Shown one piece after another: positions 25,322-36,349 of a stretch of DNA of 64,000 nt. The notes under the pieces were generated by a model. The model ran no database searches, was not told the DNA's origin, and saw only the letters and a program-made list of their open reading frames with translations. Position 1 is the first letter of the stretch; every line of letters begins with the position of its first letter. Origin of the DNA: Microterricola gilva (GTDB lineage: Bacteria > Actinomycetota > Actinomycetes > Actinomycetales > Microbacteriaceae); contig NZ_SHLC01000001.1 in assembly GCF_004217495.1 (NCBI RefSeq), positions 2,232,001 through 2,296,000 on the forward strand. Direction: 5' to 3'. A program made the position numbers and the translations under genes.

Positions 25322-25659
25322 AGGTGATCGTCTCGCGGAGCGGCGGCTTCGCCGGCATCCGGCTCACCTGGCAGGTGCAGCTGGATGAGCAGCCGGACGC
25401 CGAGGAGTGGCTGGCGTTGATCGCCGAGCTGCCGTGGAGCGAGGTCAGGCCGGCGGCGCCGGAGCCGGATCGCTACATCTACAGCATTCGCTGCGCGCAA
25501 CGCAGCGCGACGCTCAGCGAGCCGCAGCTCGAGGGGCCGTGGCGCGAGCTCGTCACGCGAGTGCAGCTCAGCGCGAAGCCGGAGCCGGCGCGTCGCTTCC
25601 CCGGCCCTGGGGTTCCGGAAGAGCCAGGCCCCGATGACCCGCGAGCTGGAGGGCGATGA
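25318..25659 (+). CDS. Emfourin-type inhibitor of the adjacent M4 protease
   Basis: A 113-residue protein. Seen: MKVIVSRSGGFAGIRLTWQV at the start, the emfourin-family opening as I recall it (basic first strand, then GGFAGI), an acidic middle DEQPDAEEWLALIAELPW, and a disordered Pro/Gly-rich tail after residue 90. Emfourin is the protein inhibitor encoded next to protealysin in Serratia; the same gene pair occurs here with a 4-bp overlap. The last 92 bp also overlap the 3' end of the convergent lysoplasmalogenase gene. Family assignment is by pattern and context; inhibition is inferred. Confidence 0.82.
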   Translation: MKVIVSRSGGFAGIRLTWQVQLDEQPDAEEWLALIAELPWSEVRPAAPEPDRYIYSIRCAQRSATLSEPQLEGPWRELVTRVQLSAKPEPARRFPGPGVPEEPGPDDPRAGGR

Positions 25660-26326
25660 CGCCCCACGCGATCAGCCCCTGGCCGGCGAGGTAGGTGACC
25701 ATGATCAGGAACCCCGACTGCCAGAGGTCGAAGCCGGGCAGGAACCGGTCGCTGCCGAGGAGGGTGTCCGACACCAGGAAGAGCGCACCGCCGATGGCGA
25801 TCGGCAGGCTCCCCCTGGTGGCGAATGCCGCCATGGCCCCGAGCACCGCGCCGTAGGCGGCGACAGGGATGAGCAGCGCGTCCAGCCAGGGGCCGAGGAG
25901 CGCCACGAACGCCAGCCACCAGAGCAGGTAGACGAACGCGATCGGGCGGGGCCTGCGGTAGCCGAGGCCACGCACGAAGAGCACGAGGTAGGCGATGTGC
26001 GCGAGCAGGAAGAAGCTCAGCCCGAGCACGAAAAACCAGTCGCTCGCGTAGAGCGGGGTGATGTCGCCGAGCCACGACAACGTGATCGCCGCCAGCAGCA
26101 GAGCCGTCGCGGCCGAGCGCCTGGCCGGAGTCGAGGCGATCACCGCCAGCGCGAGCGCCGGCATGAGCAGCCACTTCGAGACGTTGGCCAGCGTCTGGAG
26201 CTCCGCGATCTGGAACAGCAGGTGCAGCACAGACACCACGACGAACGGTGCGAAAGAACGGCGGGCGCCGAGCAGACCCGTTGCGGTGGGCTCGAGCGCG
26301 GAGTTGGAGGTCGACATCGATGTCAT
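25568..26326 (-). CDS. YhhN/lysoplasmalogenase-like membrane protein
   Basis: An integral membrane protein of about 252 residues with eight predicted segments. Seen: SKWLLMPALALAVIAS, LSWLGDITPLY (the conserved Asp), FFLLAHIAYLVLF, and GGALFLVSDTLLGSDRF with the second Asp, the YhhN signature. Eukaryotic members (TMEM86) cleave lysoplasmalogens. The start is unclear: 26326 is used, but an ATG at 26389 would overlap the apt stop by 4 bp. The Gly/Pro-rich C-terminal tail overlaps the emfourin gene by 92 bp on the opposite strand. Confidence 0.8.
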   Translation of the reverse strand: MTSMSTSNSALEPTATGLLGARRSFAPFVVVSVLHLLFQIAELQTLANVSKWLLMPALALAVIASTPARRSAATALLLAAITLSWLGDITPLYASDWFFVLGLSFFLLAHIAYLVLFVRGLGYRRPRPIAFVYLLWWLAFVALLGPWLDALLIPVAAYGAVLGAMAAFATRGSLPIAIGGALFLVSDTLLGSDRFLPGFDLWQSGFLIMVTYLAGQGLIAWGVIALQLAGHRGLALPEPQGRGSDAPAPASR

Positions 26327-26385
26327 CTGCTCATTCTGGCGAGTGCGAGGCGCCGGCCCGTTGCGGCGTGCCGCGACGCGCCGGA

Positions 26386-26946
26386 TCATTCGGCCAGCAG
26401 GACCTCGGTGTCATAGCCGGAGAGCTTCGTTCGTCCATCCAACTCGGCGAGTTCGAACAGCACGCCAATGCCGGCGACCGTGTAGCCGGCCCGCTCGATG
26501 AGGCTAGCGGCCGCACGCAGCGTTCCGCCGGTCGCCAGGATGTCGTCGAGCACGAGCACCCGGGCGCCGGGCGCGAGCTGGTTCGGTTCAAGCTCGAGTG
26601 TTGCGGTGCCGTACTCGAGGTCGTAGCTCTCGGCGATCACCTCGCCGGGCAGCTTGCCCGCCTTGCGGACGACGAGCAGGCCGGTCCCGGTGGCGTATGC
26701 CGCGGCGGCGGCGAGCACGAAACCGCGGGCCTCGACACCGGCGACGGCATCGAAGCGGCCGGCGAAGCGTGCGACGAGCTCGTCCACGATCACGCGGAAG
26801 GCCGCGCCGTCGGCGAACACCGGTGCGACATCGCGGAACAGGATTCCCGGCTTCGGGAAGTCGGGAATCTCGGTCAGCAGGCGCTTGAGCTCCCCCGATG
26901 CAGTCGGTACGGACGGCGTGGCGGGGGCGGCGGTTTCGGAGGTCAC
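26386..26946 (-). CDS. apt: Adenine phosphoribosyltransferase
   Basis: Purine salvage enzyme, 186 aa: adenine plus PRPP to AMP. Seen: IPDFPKPGILFRDVAPVFAD, VAGVEARGFVLAAAAAYATG, VRKAGKLPGE and the PRPP loop RVLVLDDILATGGTLRAA. The first 17 residues are a Thr/Ala/Pro-rich extension. In many actinobacteria apt sits next to relA and secDF; not here. A perfect 18-bp palindrome (26964-26981), two joined copies of the CGGATGCC word, lies 18 bp upstream of the start. The downstream gene begins at or near its stop. Confidence 0.95.
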   Translation of the reverse strand: MTSETAAPATPSVPTASGELKRLLTEIPDFPKPGILFRDVAPVFADGAAFRVIVDELVARFAGRFDAVAGVEARGFVLAAAAAYATGTGLLVVRKAGKLPGEVIAESYDLEYGTATLELEPNQLAPGARVLVLDDILATGGTLRAAASLIERAGYTVAGIGVLFELAELDGRTKLSGYDTEVLLAE

Positions 26947-27026
26947 GTCTTAACGGTAGACGACGGATGCCGCGGCATCCGCCATACTGCCCCAGGCGCC
27001 GGCGCACAACGGCCGGCCGCAACGCA

Positions 27027-27066
27027 CAACGGCCCCGATCCGCGCGAGCGGGGATCGGGGCCGTTG
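27027..27066 (-). terminator. Terminator of the FKBP gene
   Basis: Perfect 15-bp stem CAACGGCCCCGATCC / GGATCGGGGCCGTTG around a 10-base loop, 17 bp after the FKBP stop. Confidence 0.8.
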
Positions 27067-27082
27067 CTGAGAACGAGTGCGC

Positions 27083-27457
27083 TCAGCTGACGCCGAGCAG
27101 GTCGATCACGAAGATCAGGGTCTTGCCGGAGAGCTGGTGGCCTCCACCGGCGGGGCCGTAGGCCTGGTGCGGCGGGACGACGAGCTTGCGGCGGCCGCCG
27201 ACCTTCATGCCGGGGATGCCTTCCTGCCAGCCGGCGATCAGACGGTTCAGCGGGAAGTTGATCGACTGGCCGCGACCCCAGGAGGAGTCGAACTCGTCGC
27301 CGGACTCGTACTCGACGCCGAGGTAGTGCACGTCGACGGTGGCGCCGGGGGTGGCCTCCGCGCCGTCGCCGATGACGATGTCCTCGATGACGAGAACCTC
27401 GGGGGCTGGGCCCTCGGGGAAGTCGATTTCGGGCTTGCTGTTGGTGGATTCAGTCAT
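27083..27457 (-). CDS. FKBP-type peptidyl-prolyl cis-trans isomerase
   Basis: A single-domain FKBP of 124 residues, cytosolic, catalysing proline isomerisation. Seen: VDVHYLGVEYESGDEFDSSWGRG, INFPLNRLIAGWQEGIPGMKVGGRRKLVVPPHQAYG and GKTLIFVIDLLGVS, the complete FKBP fold with active-site aromatic and Asp positions. The ATG at 27455-27457 is preferred over one four codons upstream. In related actinobacteria the homologue lies near the proteasome/pafBC genes; here it stands alone. Followed by a strong terminator. Confidence 0.95.
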   Translation of the reverse strand: MTESTNSKPEIDFPEGPAPEVLVIEDIVIGDGAEATPGATVDVHYLGVEYESGDEFDSSWGRGQSINFPLNRLIAGWQEGIPGMKVGGRRKLVVPPHQAYGPAGGGHQLSGKTLIFVIDLLGVS

Positions 27458-27573
27458 GCGACCATCCAAGCCGATTCCGGCGGACTTTGCACGCCAACCG
27501 CGCTCAGCCCGTGAATTTCACCCCAATACTTGCGCTCCACAGACGGAGGAGAGAAGATGAGAACAGATCAACT

Positions 27574-27618
27574 TATCGCCCGGTCGAGTAGCAGGCATTG
27601 CCGCACCACCGGGCGATA
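27574..27618 (-). terminator. Hairpin after the PrsW-like gene
   Basis: TATCGCCCGGT (27574-27584) and ACCGGGCGATA (27608-27618), an 11-bp perfect stem 6 bp after the stop. Confidence 0.65.
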
Positions 27619-27623
27619 GGTCG

Positions 27624-28871
27624 TTAAAAGGCCGGTCCGGTCGGGGCAAGCATCGCAGCACGATCGCGGGTGATCGCGTCGAGCAGCGCACGTTCCTCTC
27701 CGAGGGTTTCGAGGCCTCCGCGGCCCGAAAGGATGCGCTGACGCACGAGCGCCAGGCGAGTGGCATCCGCGGTGAGTTGCTTCATGGCCGCACTCTTCTC
27801 CCCCGGCAGCGTCCGCGCCCAGCGCCTGGCGGCACGACGCCCGTTGGAGGTGGCGAGCATCTGCACCTCGCCGTCGGCGAACCATCCGGCATCCGCATAC
27901 TCCTGCAGACGCACCCGGGTTGCGCGCTGCTCGGCACGCCGCAGCAGCACGACGAGCACGATGGCGAAGGCGAACAGCGGCACCTGGACCAAGAAGTAGT
28001 AGCCGAAGAAGTCGGTGACGACCAGGAGCGAGCCGTTCCACAGCGCGTGCAGCCCGATCGCGAAGACGAGGCCGATGGCGAAGTAACCGAGGATGCCGGC
28101 GCCGCGCGTGCGGGTGACGCCGAAGCCGATCGCGATGCCCGTGCAGGCCGTGAACATGACGTGGGCGAAGGGCGAGAAGATCCCGCGCATCACGAAGGTC
28201 CCGCCGAGGTCGGCCGTGCCACCTTCGATGAGCGCCTCTCCGAAGTAGAGGATGTTCTCGGTGAACGCGAAGCCGGCCGCGACGACGGCTGCGTAGACGA
28301 GGCCGTCGACCGGCCCGTCGAAGCTCTTCCGCGCGATCCAGACGAGCAGCAGCACGCCGAGGCCCTTGGCGATCTCCTCGACGATAGGGGCCTGCACGGC
28401 GACCGAGAGCGCCTCACTCGCCGCGTTCGCCTCGCCGCCGCCGATGGCGAACGCGATCTGCACGACGAGGTCAACGAGCAGCGCGATCGCGACCGCGACG
28501 CCGGCGCCCCAGAGCAGCGCGAAGGCCAGGGCGAAGCGCGGCTCCGGCTCCCAGCGGTCGATCCAGCGCACCGCGAAGAGCACCCCGAGCAGCGGGAGCA
28601 GGGCGACGAGGGCGCTGATCACGACGGCGCCGGCGCCGAAGGAGGCCATGAAGTAGCCGATCACGAGCAGCAGCAGCGCCGCCCCGAGCACGATGCCGAT
28701 GACGGCGAAGACGAAGCCGGTGCCAGAACCGCTCGCGACCGGTGCCCCCGACCACACCGTCTGCGTCGCGGCGAGCTGCGCGGCCGGCGGGTGTTGGGCC
28801 GCCACGTGCCGGGGATGGTGCTGGGCCGCCTGCGGCTGGGAGAGCTGAGGGTCGGGCTGCGGTGAACTCAC
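27624..28871 (-). CDS. PrsW-family intramembrane metalloprotease-like protein
   Basis: A 415-residue membrane protein. Seen: a His/Gln/Pro-rich cytosolic start (40 residues), about eight to nine hydrophobic segments, and the PrsW motifs APIVEEIAKGLGVLLL, DGLVYAAVVAAGFAFTENILYF and SPFAHVMFTACTGIAIGFG followed by GLHALWNG, which hold the catalytic Glu and His residues. The last 110 residues form a basic soluble domain. In Bacillus, PrsW cleaves the anti-sigma factor RsiW; the target here is unknown and no anti-sigma gene is adjacent. Confidence 0.88.
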   Translation of the reverse strand: MSSPQPDPQLSQPQAAQHHPRHVAAQHPPAAQLAATQTVWSGAPVASGSGTGFVFAVIGIVLGAALLLLVIGYFMASFGAGAVVISALVALLPLLGVLFAVRWIDRWEPEPRFALAFALLWGAGVAVAIALLVDLVVQIAFAIGGGEANAASEALSVAVQAPIVEEIAKGLGVLLLVWIARKSFDGPVDGLVYAAVVAAGFAFTENILYFGEALIEGGTADLGGTFVMRGIFSPFAHVMFTACTGIAIGFGVTRTRGAGILGYFAIGLVFAIGLHALWNGSLLVVTDFFGYYFLVQVPLFAFAIVLVVLLRRAEQRATRVRLQEYADAGWFADGEVQMLATSNGRRAARRWARTLPGEKSAAMKQLTADATRLALVRQRILSGRGGLETLGEERALLDAITRDRAAMLAPTGPAF

Positions 28872-28970
28872 TGGCTCAGGCTAGTGCACGGGCGCGCAGC
28901 GGCCGGTCGGCGGAGACGACGCCGGAAGACCGGTCACGGACGTGGCTGCGGCTGCGGTGAGCACGACAAA

Positions 28971-29009
28971 CGGCCGGGCCTGCCCGCGATGTGCGAGCCG
29001 GCCCGGCCG
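28971..29009 (-). terminator. Terminator of gdhA
   Basis: CGGCCGGGCC (28971-28980) / GGCCCGGCCG (29000-29009), 10-bp perfect stem 17 bp past the gdhA stop, followed leftward by TTTGTCG. Confidence 0.7.
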
Positions 29010-29026
29010 GGTGGAGCGGATGCTGT

Positions 29027-31553
<2,527 letters not shown>

Positions 31554-31627
31554 GGCGTCAGCGTACCCGGCGAGACCGAGCGTCGGTCGACAGCCGACCC
31601 CCTCGGCCTCGCAGCGGGCAGAGTCGA

Positions 31628-31653
31628 CCCGGAGGCGGTCGTCCGCCTCCGGG
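31628..31653 (-). terminator. Terminator of the surface protein gene
   Basis: Perfect 11-bp stem CCCGGAGGCGG / CCGCCTCCGGG with loop TCGT, 31 bp after the stop of the gene at 31684. Confidence 0.75.
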
Positions 31654-31683
31654 CCGCGTTGCCGGCGTCGAAACGCCCGTGAC

Positions 31684-33348
31684 TCAGTCGTGCGCGCGGA
31701 CGCGCCGCACGAGGCCTGCTCCGAGCAGGATCATCCCAGCCAATGCGAACAGTGATGCCAGCACGATCGATCCGGCGACGTCGACTCCTGTGGATGCCAG
31801 CGCTGCTTCCTCGCTCCCCGACACCGTCACGGCGGTGGACACTGAGGCGGGTGCGGCGACAGGCGCAGGAACGGGAACAGGCACGGGTGTCACAACCGGC
31901 GGGGTCTCCGGGAAGATCGGCGCACCGCCGACGTTACCGAAGGCGAATATGAAGGTGTTCGGTGTCCCGCCTCGCGGATCCGTTGCCGTCTGGCCGAAGG
32001 AGTACGCCTCAGCGCCGACCGCCTTCAGCGCCGCGATCGCCTCGGCTTCCGTCGCCGCCCCACCGTAGAACGTGACGAAACTGAGCACCCCGCCTGCGGC
32101 CAGCGGGCCGAAGCGGAAGTCGAACAGCGCACCGTGGTCGGTGGGCCCATTGTCGACGGCGTTCCCCGTGAAGTTGATGGAGGACGGGCCGCTCAGGGGG
32201 TTCGAGGAGGCGAATCCGTCATCGCTGCTGAAGTACAGCGCGCTGGCGCTGCCTCCGTTGAGCGTGACGAACTCGTTGAACGCGGTCGGCTCGATGTCCC
32301 AGTCCATCACCCGGCGGTAGAGGATCTCGGCGATGACCTGCCCGGTGAGATTCTCGATCGTCACGGTCACCTGATACAGATTCGGCGTCACGGACGGCGC
32401 GTAGGCGTGCGTCACGCGCAGCGCATCAGCGCCGGACTCATCGCTGACCAGAACAACGGATGTCGCCGTCGATCCCGTCCAGGTGAAGCTCTCCACCGTG
32501 ATGTTCTGCCCGCCCACGCCCAGCGCATCGAGGTTCGCACCGCCCCAGGTTCCCGTGGCAGGATCGGCGACGCCCCAACCCTCACAGAGGCAGCCCGGCG
32601 ACGTCGAGTCGTTGCCCGTCGGCAGGTACTCCAGCCCGGCATCGCCCGGTCCGGCCGGTGAGCCGCTTGCATCGGACGTGTTCAGTTCGCCGGTGGGGTT
32701 GACGGCCAAGAGCACGGTGCCATTGCTGATGCACACCGCCGGGTAGCAGGGGTCACCCGGAGCGGGCAACGCCAGCGGCAGTGCGAGAGCCAGTGCGGAC
32801 GCAGCGCTCAAAGCGTCGTCCCGCACCGCCACGGTCGGCTCATCGACGATTCGTCCGGCGTCCTCTGCCTCCCCCACGATGTCGGCGACAGCGACGGCCT
32901 CCGGGGTCGACACGTCAGCATCCTCACTGTCCGCCGCGCTCGGAGGTCCGGCTGGTCTCGCCGCCGGCTCCTCGGCCGGAGTCGAAGGCGCGGGGGGCAC
33001 CGGCTCACTCGCGGCCGGTTCAGGTGGCGCGGCGCCGGTTGTCGGTTCCGGTTCGCTGGCCGGCGTGCTCTCGGTTGGTTCCGGGGCACTCTCCACGGGA
33101 GCAGCCTCCTCAGCGAGAGCAGCCTCTTCAGCGGGCGCAGCCTCCTCAGCGGGCGCGGCCTCCTCGACGGGCGCAGCCACCGGGTCAGCAGTCTCCGCCG
33201 CTGCCAGTTCCGCGACCGGCTCGGCGCCGGGCACAGGGGCTTCCGCTGCCATTGCCGCAACGGGCGACAGCGAGATGGCGATCGCAACGATCGCGACGCC
33301 GCAGACCGAGCCAAGGCCCACGCTGCGGATGGAACGAGTGAGTTTCAT
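31684..33348 (-). CDS. Sortase-anchored (LAXTG-type) surface protein
   Basis: A 554-residue exported protein. Seen: signal peptide (MKLTRSIRSVGLGSV, hydrophobic core, AMAAEA); a long Ala/Glu/Pro-rich stalk (residues 30-185) with tandem EEAAPA units; a globular region (195-480) with ICISNGT-type CISNGTVLLAVNPTGELN, GWGVADPATGTWGG, YQVTVTIENLTGQ and FIFAFGNVGG; a short Val/Pro spacer; and a C-terminal sorting signal EEAALASTG, hydrophobic helix, RRVRAHD. LAXTG is the class E sortase motif of high-GC actinobacteria. No sortase gene is in the window. The globular part has no family I can name; it may be an adhesin or ligand-binding domain. Confidence 0.8.
   Translation of the reverse strand: MKLTRSIRSVGLGSVCGVAIVAIAISLSPVAAMAAEAPVPGAEPVAELAAAETADPVAAPVEEAAPAEEAAPAEEAALAEEAAPVESAPEPTESTPASEPEPTTGAAPPEPAASEPVPPAPSTPAEEPAARPAGPPSAADSEDADVSTPEAVAVADIVGEAEDAGRIVDEPTVAVRDDALSAASALALALPLALPAPGDPCYPAVCISNGTVLLAVNPTGELNTSDASGSPAGPGDAGLEYLPTGNDSTSPGCLCEGWGVADPATGTWGGANLDALGVGGQNITVESFTWTGSTATSVVLVSDESGADALRVTHAYAPSVTPNLYQVTVTIENLTGQVIAEILYRRVMDWDIEPTAFNEFVTLNGGSASALYFSSDDGFASSNPLSGPSSINFTGNAVDNGPTDHGALFDFRFGPLAAGGVLSFVTFYGGAATEAEAIAALKAVGAEAYSFGQTATDPRGGTPNTFIFAFGNVGGAPIFPETPPVVTPVPVPVPAPVAAPASVSTAVTVSGSEEAALASTGVDVAGSIVLASLFALAGMILLGAGLVRRVRAHD
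33101..33178. repeat. 18-bp coding repeats in the surface protein stalk
   Basis: Four units of about GCAGCCTCCTCAGCGGGC (at 33101, 33119, 33137, 33155) plus a 6-bp remainder; each encodes six residues of the EEAAPA type. Copy number could vary between strains. Confidence 0.8.
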
Positions 33349-33449
33349 CGGGTTCTCCTCTCGTCTGCCTGCAGAACGCAGGCGATGCTCCGACGGAGCT
33401 GACGCGCAGCCGGCGCGCCCACTGGGCGCTTCCGGGCAAGTTGGCGGTC

Positions 33450-33478
33450 AGCCTAGCCAGATGAGAGAAACTCAGCAA
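33450..33478 (-). promoter_or_regulatory. Promoter of the surface protein gene
   Basis: Read leftward, TTGCTG (33473-33478), 17-bp spacer, TAGGCT (33450-33455), about 100 bp upstream of the ATG at 33348. It is the best promoter match in the window. Confidence 0.5.
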
Positions 33479-33486
33479 TCGGGGCG

Positions 33487-33508
33487 GCCCCTTGGATTAC
33501 CAAGGGGC
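33487..33508 (-). terminator. Terminator of ispG
   Basis: GCCCCTTGG / CCAAGGGGC, 9-bp perfect stem with loop ATTA, 31 bp after the ispG stop. Confidence 0.7.
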
Positions 33509-33538
33509 TCAGCCGCCGGACGTGCTGTCGCGTCGCGC

Positions 33539-34699
33539 CTAGTTGGCGCCGACGGTGACCGTTGGGGTTCCCGTGGAGGTGTCGCTCGCCGGCATCTCGG
33601 CGGCGATGCGGTTGGCTTCCTCGATCAGCGTGGCGACGATCTCGGACTCCGGCACGGTCTTGATGACCTCGCCCTTGACGAAGATCTGGCCCTTGCCGTT
33701 GCCGGATGCCACGCCGAGGTCGGCCTCGCGGGCCTCGCCCGGCCCGTTCACGACGCAGCCCATCACGGCGACGCGCAGCGGAACCGTCATGCCCTCGAGG
33801 CCGTCGGTGACGTCGTTGGCGAGCTTGTAGACGTCGACCTGCGCGCGGCCGCAGCTCGGGCAGGAGACGATCTCGAGCTTGCGCTCGCGCAGGTTGAGCG
33901 ACTGCAGGATCTGCAGGCCGACCTTGATCTCCTCGACCGGCGGAGCGGAGAGGGAGACCCGGATCGTGTCGCCGATGCCCTCGGAGAGCAGGATGCCGAA
34001 TGCCGTCGCGCTCTTGATGGTGCCCTGGAACGACGGGCCGGCCTCGGTCACACCGAGGTGCAGCGGCCAGTCGCCACGTTCAGCGAGCAGGCGGTACGCC
34101 TTGACCATGACGATCGGGTCGTTGTGCTTGACCGAGATCTTGAAGTCGTGGAAGTCGTGCTCCTCGAACAGGCTCGCCTCCCAGACGGCGCTCTCGACGA
34201 GCGCCTCCGCGGTGGGCTTGCCGTACTTCTGCAGCAGGCTCGGCTCGAGCGATCCGGCGTTCACGCCGATGCGCAGCGAGACGCCCGCCGCCTTCGCGGC
34301 GGCGGCGATCTTGCCGACCTGGTCGTCGAACTTGCGGATGTTGCCCGGGTTCACACGAACGGCGGCACAGCCGGCATCGATCGCGGCGTAGACGTAGTTG
34401 GGCTGGAAGTGAATGTCAGCGATCACCGGGATCTGGCTCTTCTTGGCGATGATCGGCAGCGCCTCAGCGTCGTCACGGCTCGGCACCGCGACGCGCACGA
34501 TGTCGCATCCGGATGCCGTCAGCTCGGCGATCTGTTGCAGGGTCGCGTTGATGTTCGGCGTCGGTGTCGTCGTCATCGACTGCACGCTCACCTGAGCGTC
34601 ACCGCCGACGAGTACCTTGCCGACCTTGATCTGACGAGACTTACGCCTCGGAGCGAGAACCTCGGGGACCTTGGGCATTCCCAAATTTATTGCAGCCAC
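33539..34699 (-). CDS. ispG: 4-hydroxy-3-methylbut-2-en-1-yl diphosphate synthase
   Basis: GcpE/IspG, 386 aa, the penultimate enzyme of the MEP isoprenoid pathway, an iron-sulphur reductase. Seen: TIM-barrel domain opening [49 protein letters not shown] and [20 protein letters not shown]; 4Fe-4S ligands in [14 protein letters not shown] and [16 protein letters not shown]. The last 20 residues are a Thr/Ser/Pro tail. In many actinobacteria dxr and rip1 precede it; these are not upstream here, where scoB lies 75 bp away. Confidence 0.97.
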   Translation of the reverse strand: MAAINLGMPKVPEVLAPRRKSRQIKVGKVLVGGDAQVSVQSMTTTPTPNINATLQQIAELTASGCDIVRVAVPSRDDAEALPIIAKKSQIPVIADIHFQPNYVYAAIDAGCAAVRVNPGNIRKFDDQVGKIAAAAKAAGVSLRIGVNAGSLEPSLLQKYGKPTAEALVESAVWEASLFEEHDFHDFKISVKHNDPIVMVKAYRLLAERGDWPLHLGVTEAGPSFQGTIKSATAFGILLSEGIGDTIRVSLSAPPVEEIKVGLQILQSLNLRERKLEIVSCPSCGRAQVDVYKLANDVTDGLEGMTVPLRVAVMGCVVNGPGEAREADLGVASGNGKGQIFVKGEVIKTVPESEIVATLIEEANRIAAEMPASDTSTGTPTVTVGAN

Positions 34700-34774
34700 C
34701 CAGTCAGCTTACGCGTGATGCCTCGGAGCGCGCTGAGCCGCATCGTGCGCGATGCTCGTACACGGGCTGCGACG

Positions 34775-35416
34775 TCAGCCGACTACTGCGACGATGAGCG
34801 GCGGCTCCGTCGCCGCGATCACCTCGTCGACGCTGACGCCTGGCGCCGTCTCCACGAGCACGAGGCCGTCCGCCGTCACATCGATCACGGCGAGGTCGGT
34901 GATGATGCGGTTCACGACGCCGCGGCCGGTCAGCGGCAGCGAGCACTCGCTCACGATCTTGGCCGAGCCATCGCGAGCAACGTGCTCCATCAGCACGATC
35001 ACGCGCTCGGCTCCGTGCACGAGGTCCATCGCGCCGCCTGGCCCCTTCACCATCTTGCCCGGGATCATCCAGTTCGCCAGATCCCCGGATGCTGACACCT
35101 GCATGGCGCCGAGGATGGCGGCCTGGATCTTTCCGCCGCGAATCATGCCGAAGCTCGTCGCTGAGTCGAAGAACGCGCTGCCGGGCAGCAGCGTCACCGT
35201 CTCCTTGCCCGCGTTGATCAGATCGGGGTCGACCTGATCCTCCGTCGGGTACGGGCCGACGCCGAGGATGCCGTTCTCGCTCTGCAACACGACCGTGACG
35301 CCATCGGGCACGAAGTTCGGCACGAGTGTCGGCAGACCGATTCCGAGGTTCACGTAGGACCCGTCGACGAGCTCCGCCGCTGCGCGCGCCGCCATCTGTT
35401 CCCTGCTCAGCGCCAT
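34775..35416 (-). CDS. scoB: 3-oxoacid CoA-transferase subunit B
   Basis: Beta subunit, 213 aa, of a succinyl-CoA:3-oxoacid CoA-transferase-type enzyme. Seen: [28 protein letters not shown], the catalytic glutamate in [14 protein letters not shown], and [20 protein letters not shown]. The ATG at 35414-35416 lies one base after the scoA stop. Partner of scoA, with the thiolase gene divergent on the other side. An equivalent annotation is the 3-oxoadipate CoA-transferase (PcaJ); without other pca genes nearby, acetoacetate use is the simpler reading. Confidence 0.88.
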   Translation of the reverse strand: MALSREQMAARAAAELVDGSYVNLGIGLPTLVPNFVPDGVTVVLQSENGILGVGPYPTEDQVDPDLINAGKETVTLLPGSAFFDSATSFGMIRGGKIQAAILGAMQVSASGDLANWMIPGKMVKGPGGAMDLVHGAERVIVLMEHVARDGSAKIVSECSLPLTGRGVVNRIITDLAVIDVTADGLVLVETAPGVSVDEVIAATEPPLIVAVVG

Positions 35417-35417
35417 C

Positions 35418-36212
35418 TCAGTTCCCTCCAGCCGCGTTCGCATCGCTTTGACTCACGGTGCGGCGCTCGATGCGCTTCTCGATGTCTGAACCCACCTCGA
35501 CGACACGGTGCACGTAGACGCCAGGCAGGTGCACGGCATCCGGATCGATGGCGCCCGGCTCGACGAGTTCTTCCACCTCGGCGATGCAGATGCGGCCGGC
35601 CATGGCCGCGAGGGGCGAGAAGTTGCGGGCGGACTTGTTGAAGACCAGGTTGCCGTGCCGGTCGCCGCGGAGCGCGTGCACGATCGCGAAGTCGGTGCTG
35701 ATGGCCGGCTCGAGCACGAACTCCTTGAGAACGCCGTCCACATCGAACTGCTGGGTCTGCTTGGCCGGTGAGGCCTGGGCGATCGTGCCGTCCGCGTTGT
35801 AACGCTGCGGCAGCCCACCCTCGGCCACCTGGGTGCCAACGCCGGTCTGGGTGAAGAAACCGGCGATGCCGCTGCCGCCGGCGCGCAGTTTCTCGGCGAG
35901 GGAGCCCTGTGGTGTCAGCTCGAGTTCGAGCTCGCCGCTCAGGTAGCGCCGCTCGAACTCCTTGTTCTCGCCCACGTACGACGAGGTCATCTTGCGGATG
36001 CGGCCGGCAGCGAGCAGCAAGCCGAGGCCCCAGTCGTCGACACCGCAGTTGTTGCTGACGACCGAGAGCTCGGTCGTTCCTGCGTCGAGCATGGCCGTGA
36101 TCAGCACCATCGGATTGCCACACAGACCGAAGCCTCCGACGGCGATCGATGCGCCATCCGGAATGTCTGCAACGGCGTCGGCGGCGGAGCCGATGACCTT
36201 GTCGATCGTCAC
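35418..36212 (-). CDS. scoA: 3-oxoacid CoA-transferase subunit A
   Basis: Alpha subunit, 264 aa. Seen: [77 protein letters not shown] and [18 protein letters not shown]. The GTG at 36210-36212 has GAGAGGA eleven bases upstream and matches the family start; an ATG at 36290 is too far out. It is translated before scoB with a one-base gap. The promoter must lie in the 137-bp region shared with the divergent thiolase gene. Confidence 0.88.
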   Translation of the reverse strand: MTIDKVIGSAADAVADIPDGASIAVGGFGLCGNPMVLITAMLDAGTTELSVVSNNCGVDDWGLGLLLAAGRIRKMTSSYVGENKEFERRYLSGELELELTPQGSLAEKLRAGGSGIAGFFTQTGVGTQVAEGGLPQRYNADGTIAQASPAKQTQQFDVDGVLKEFVLEPAISTDFAIVHALRGDRHGNLVFNKSARNFSPLAAMAGRICIAEVEELVEPGAIDPDAVHLPGVYVHRVVEVGSDIEKRIERRTVSQSDANAAGGN

Positions 36213-36349
36213 GGGGAAACCGTCCTCTCCTGGGGCGACGTCGCCCCGGCCCACTGTCTGAAAAGTACGATGGAGTGCAGAGAGTGTCAAGGATTCCGGC
36301 AGAGTGCGCTGAGCGCCGCCGCGAATCCCGGCCAGACGAAGGAGTCATC

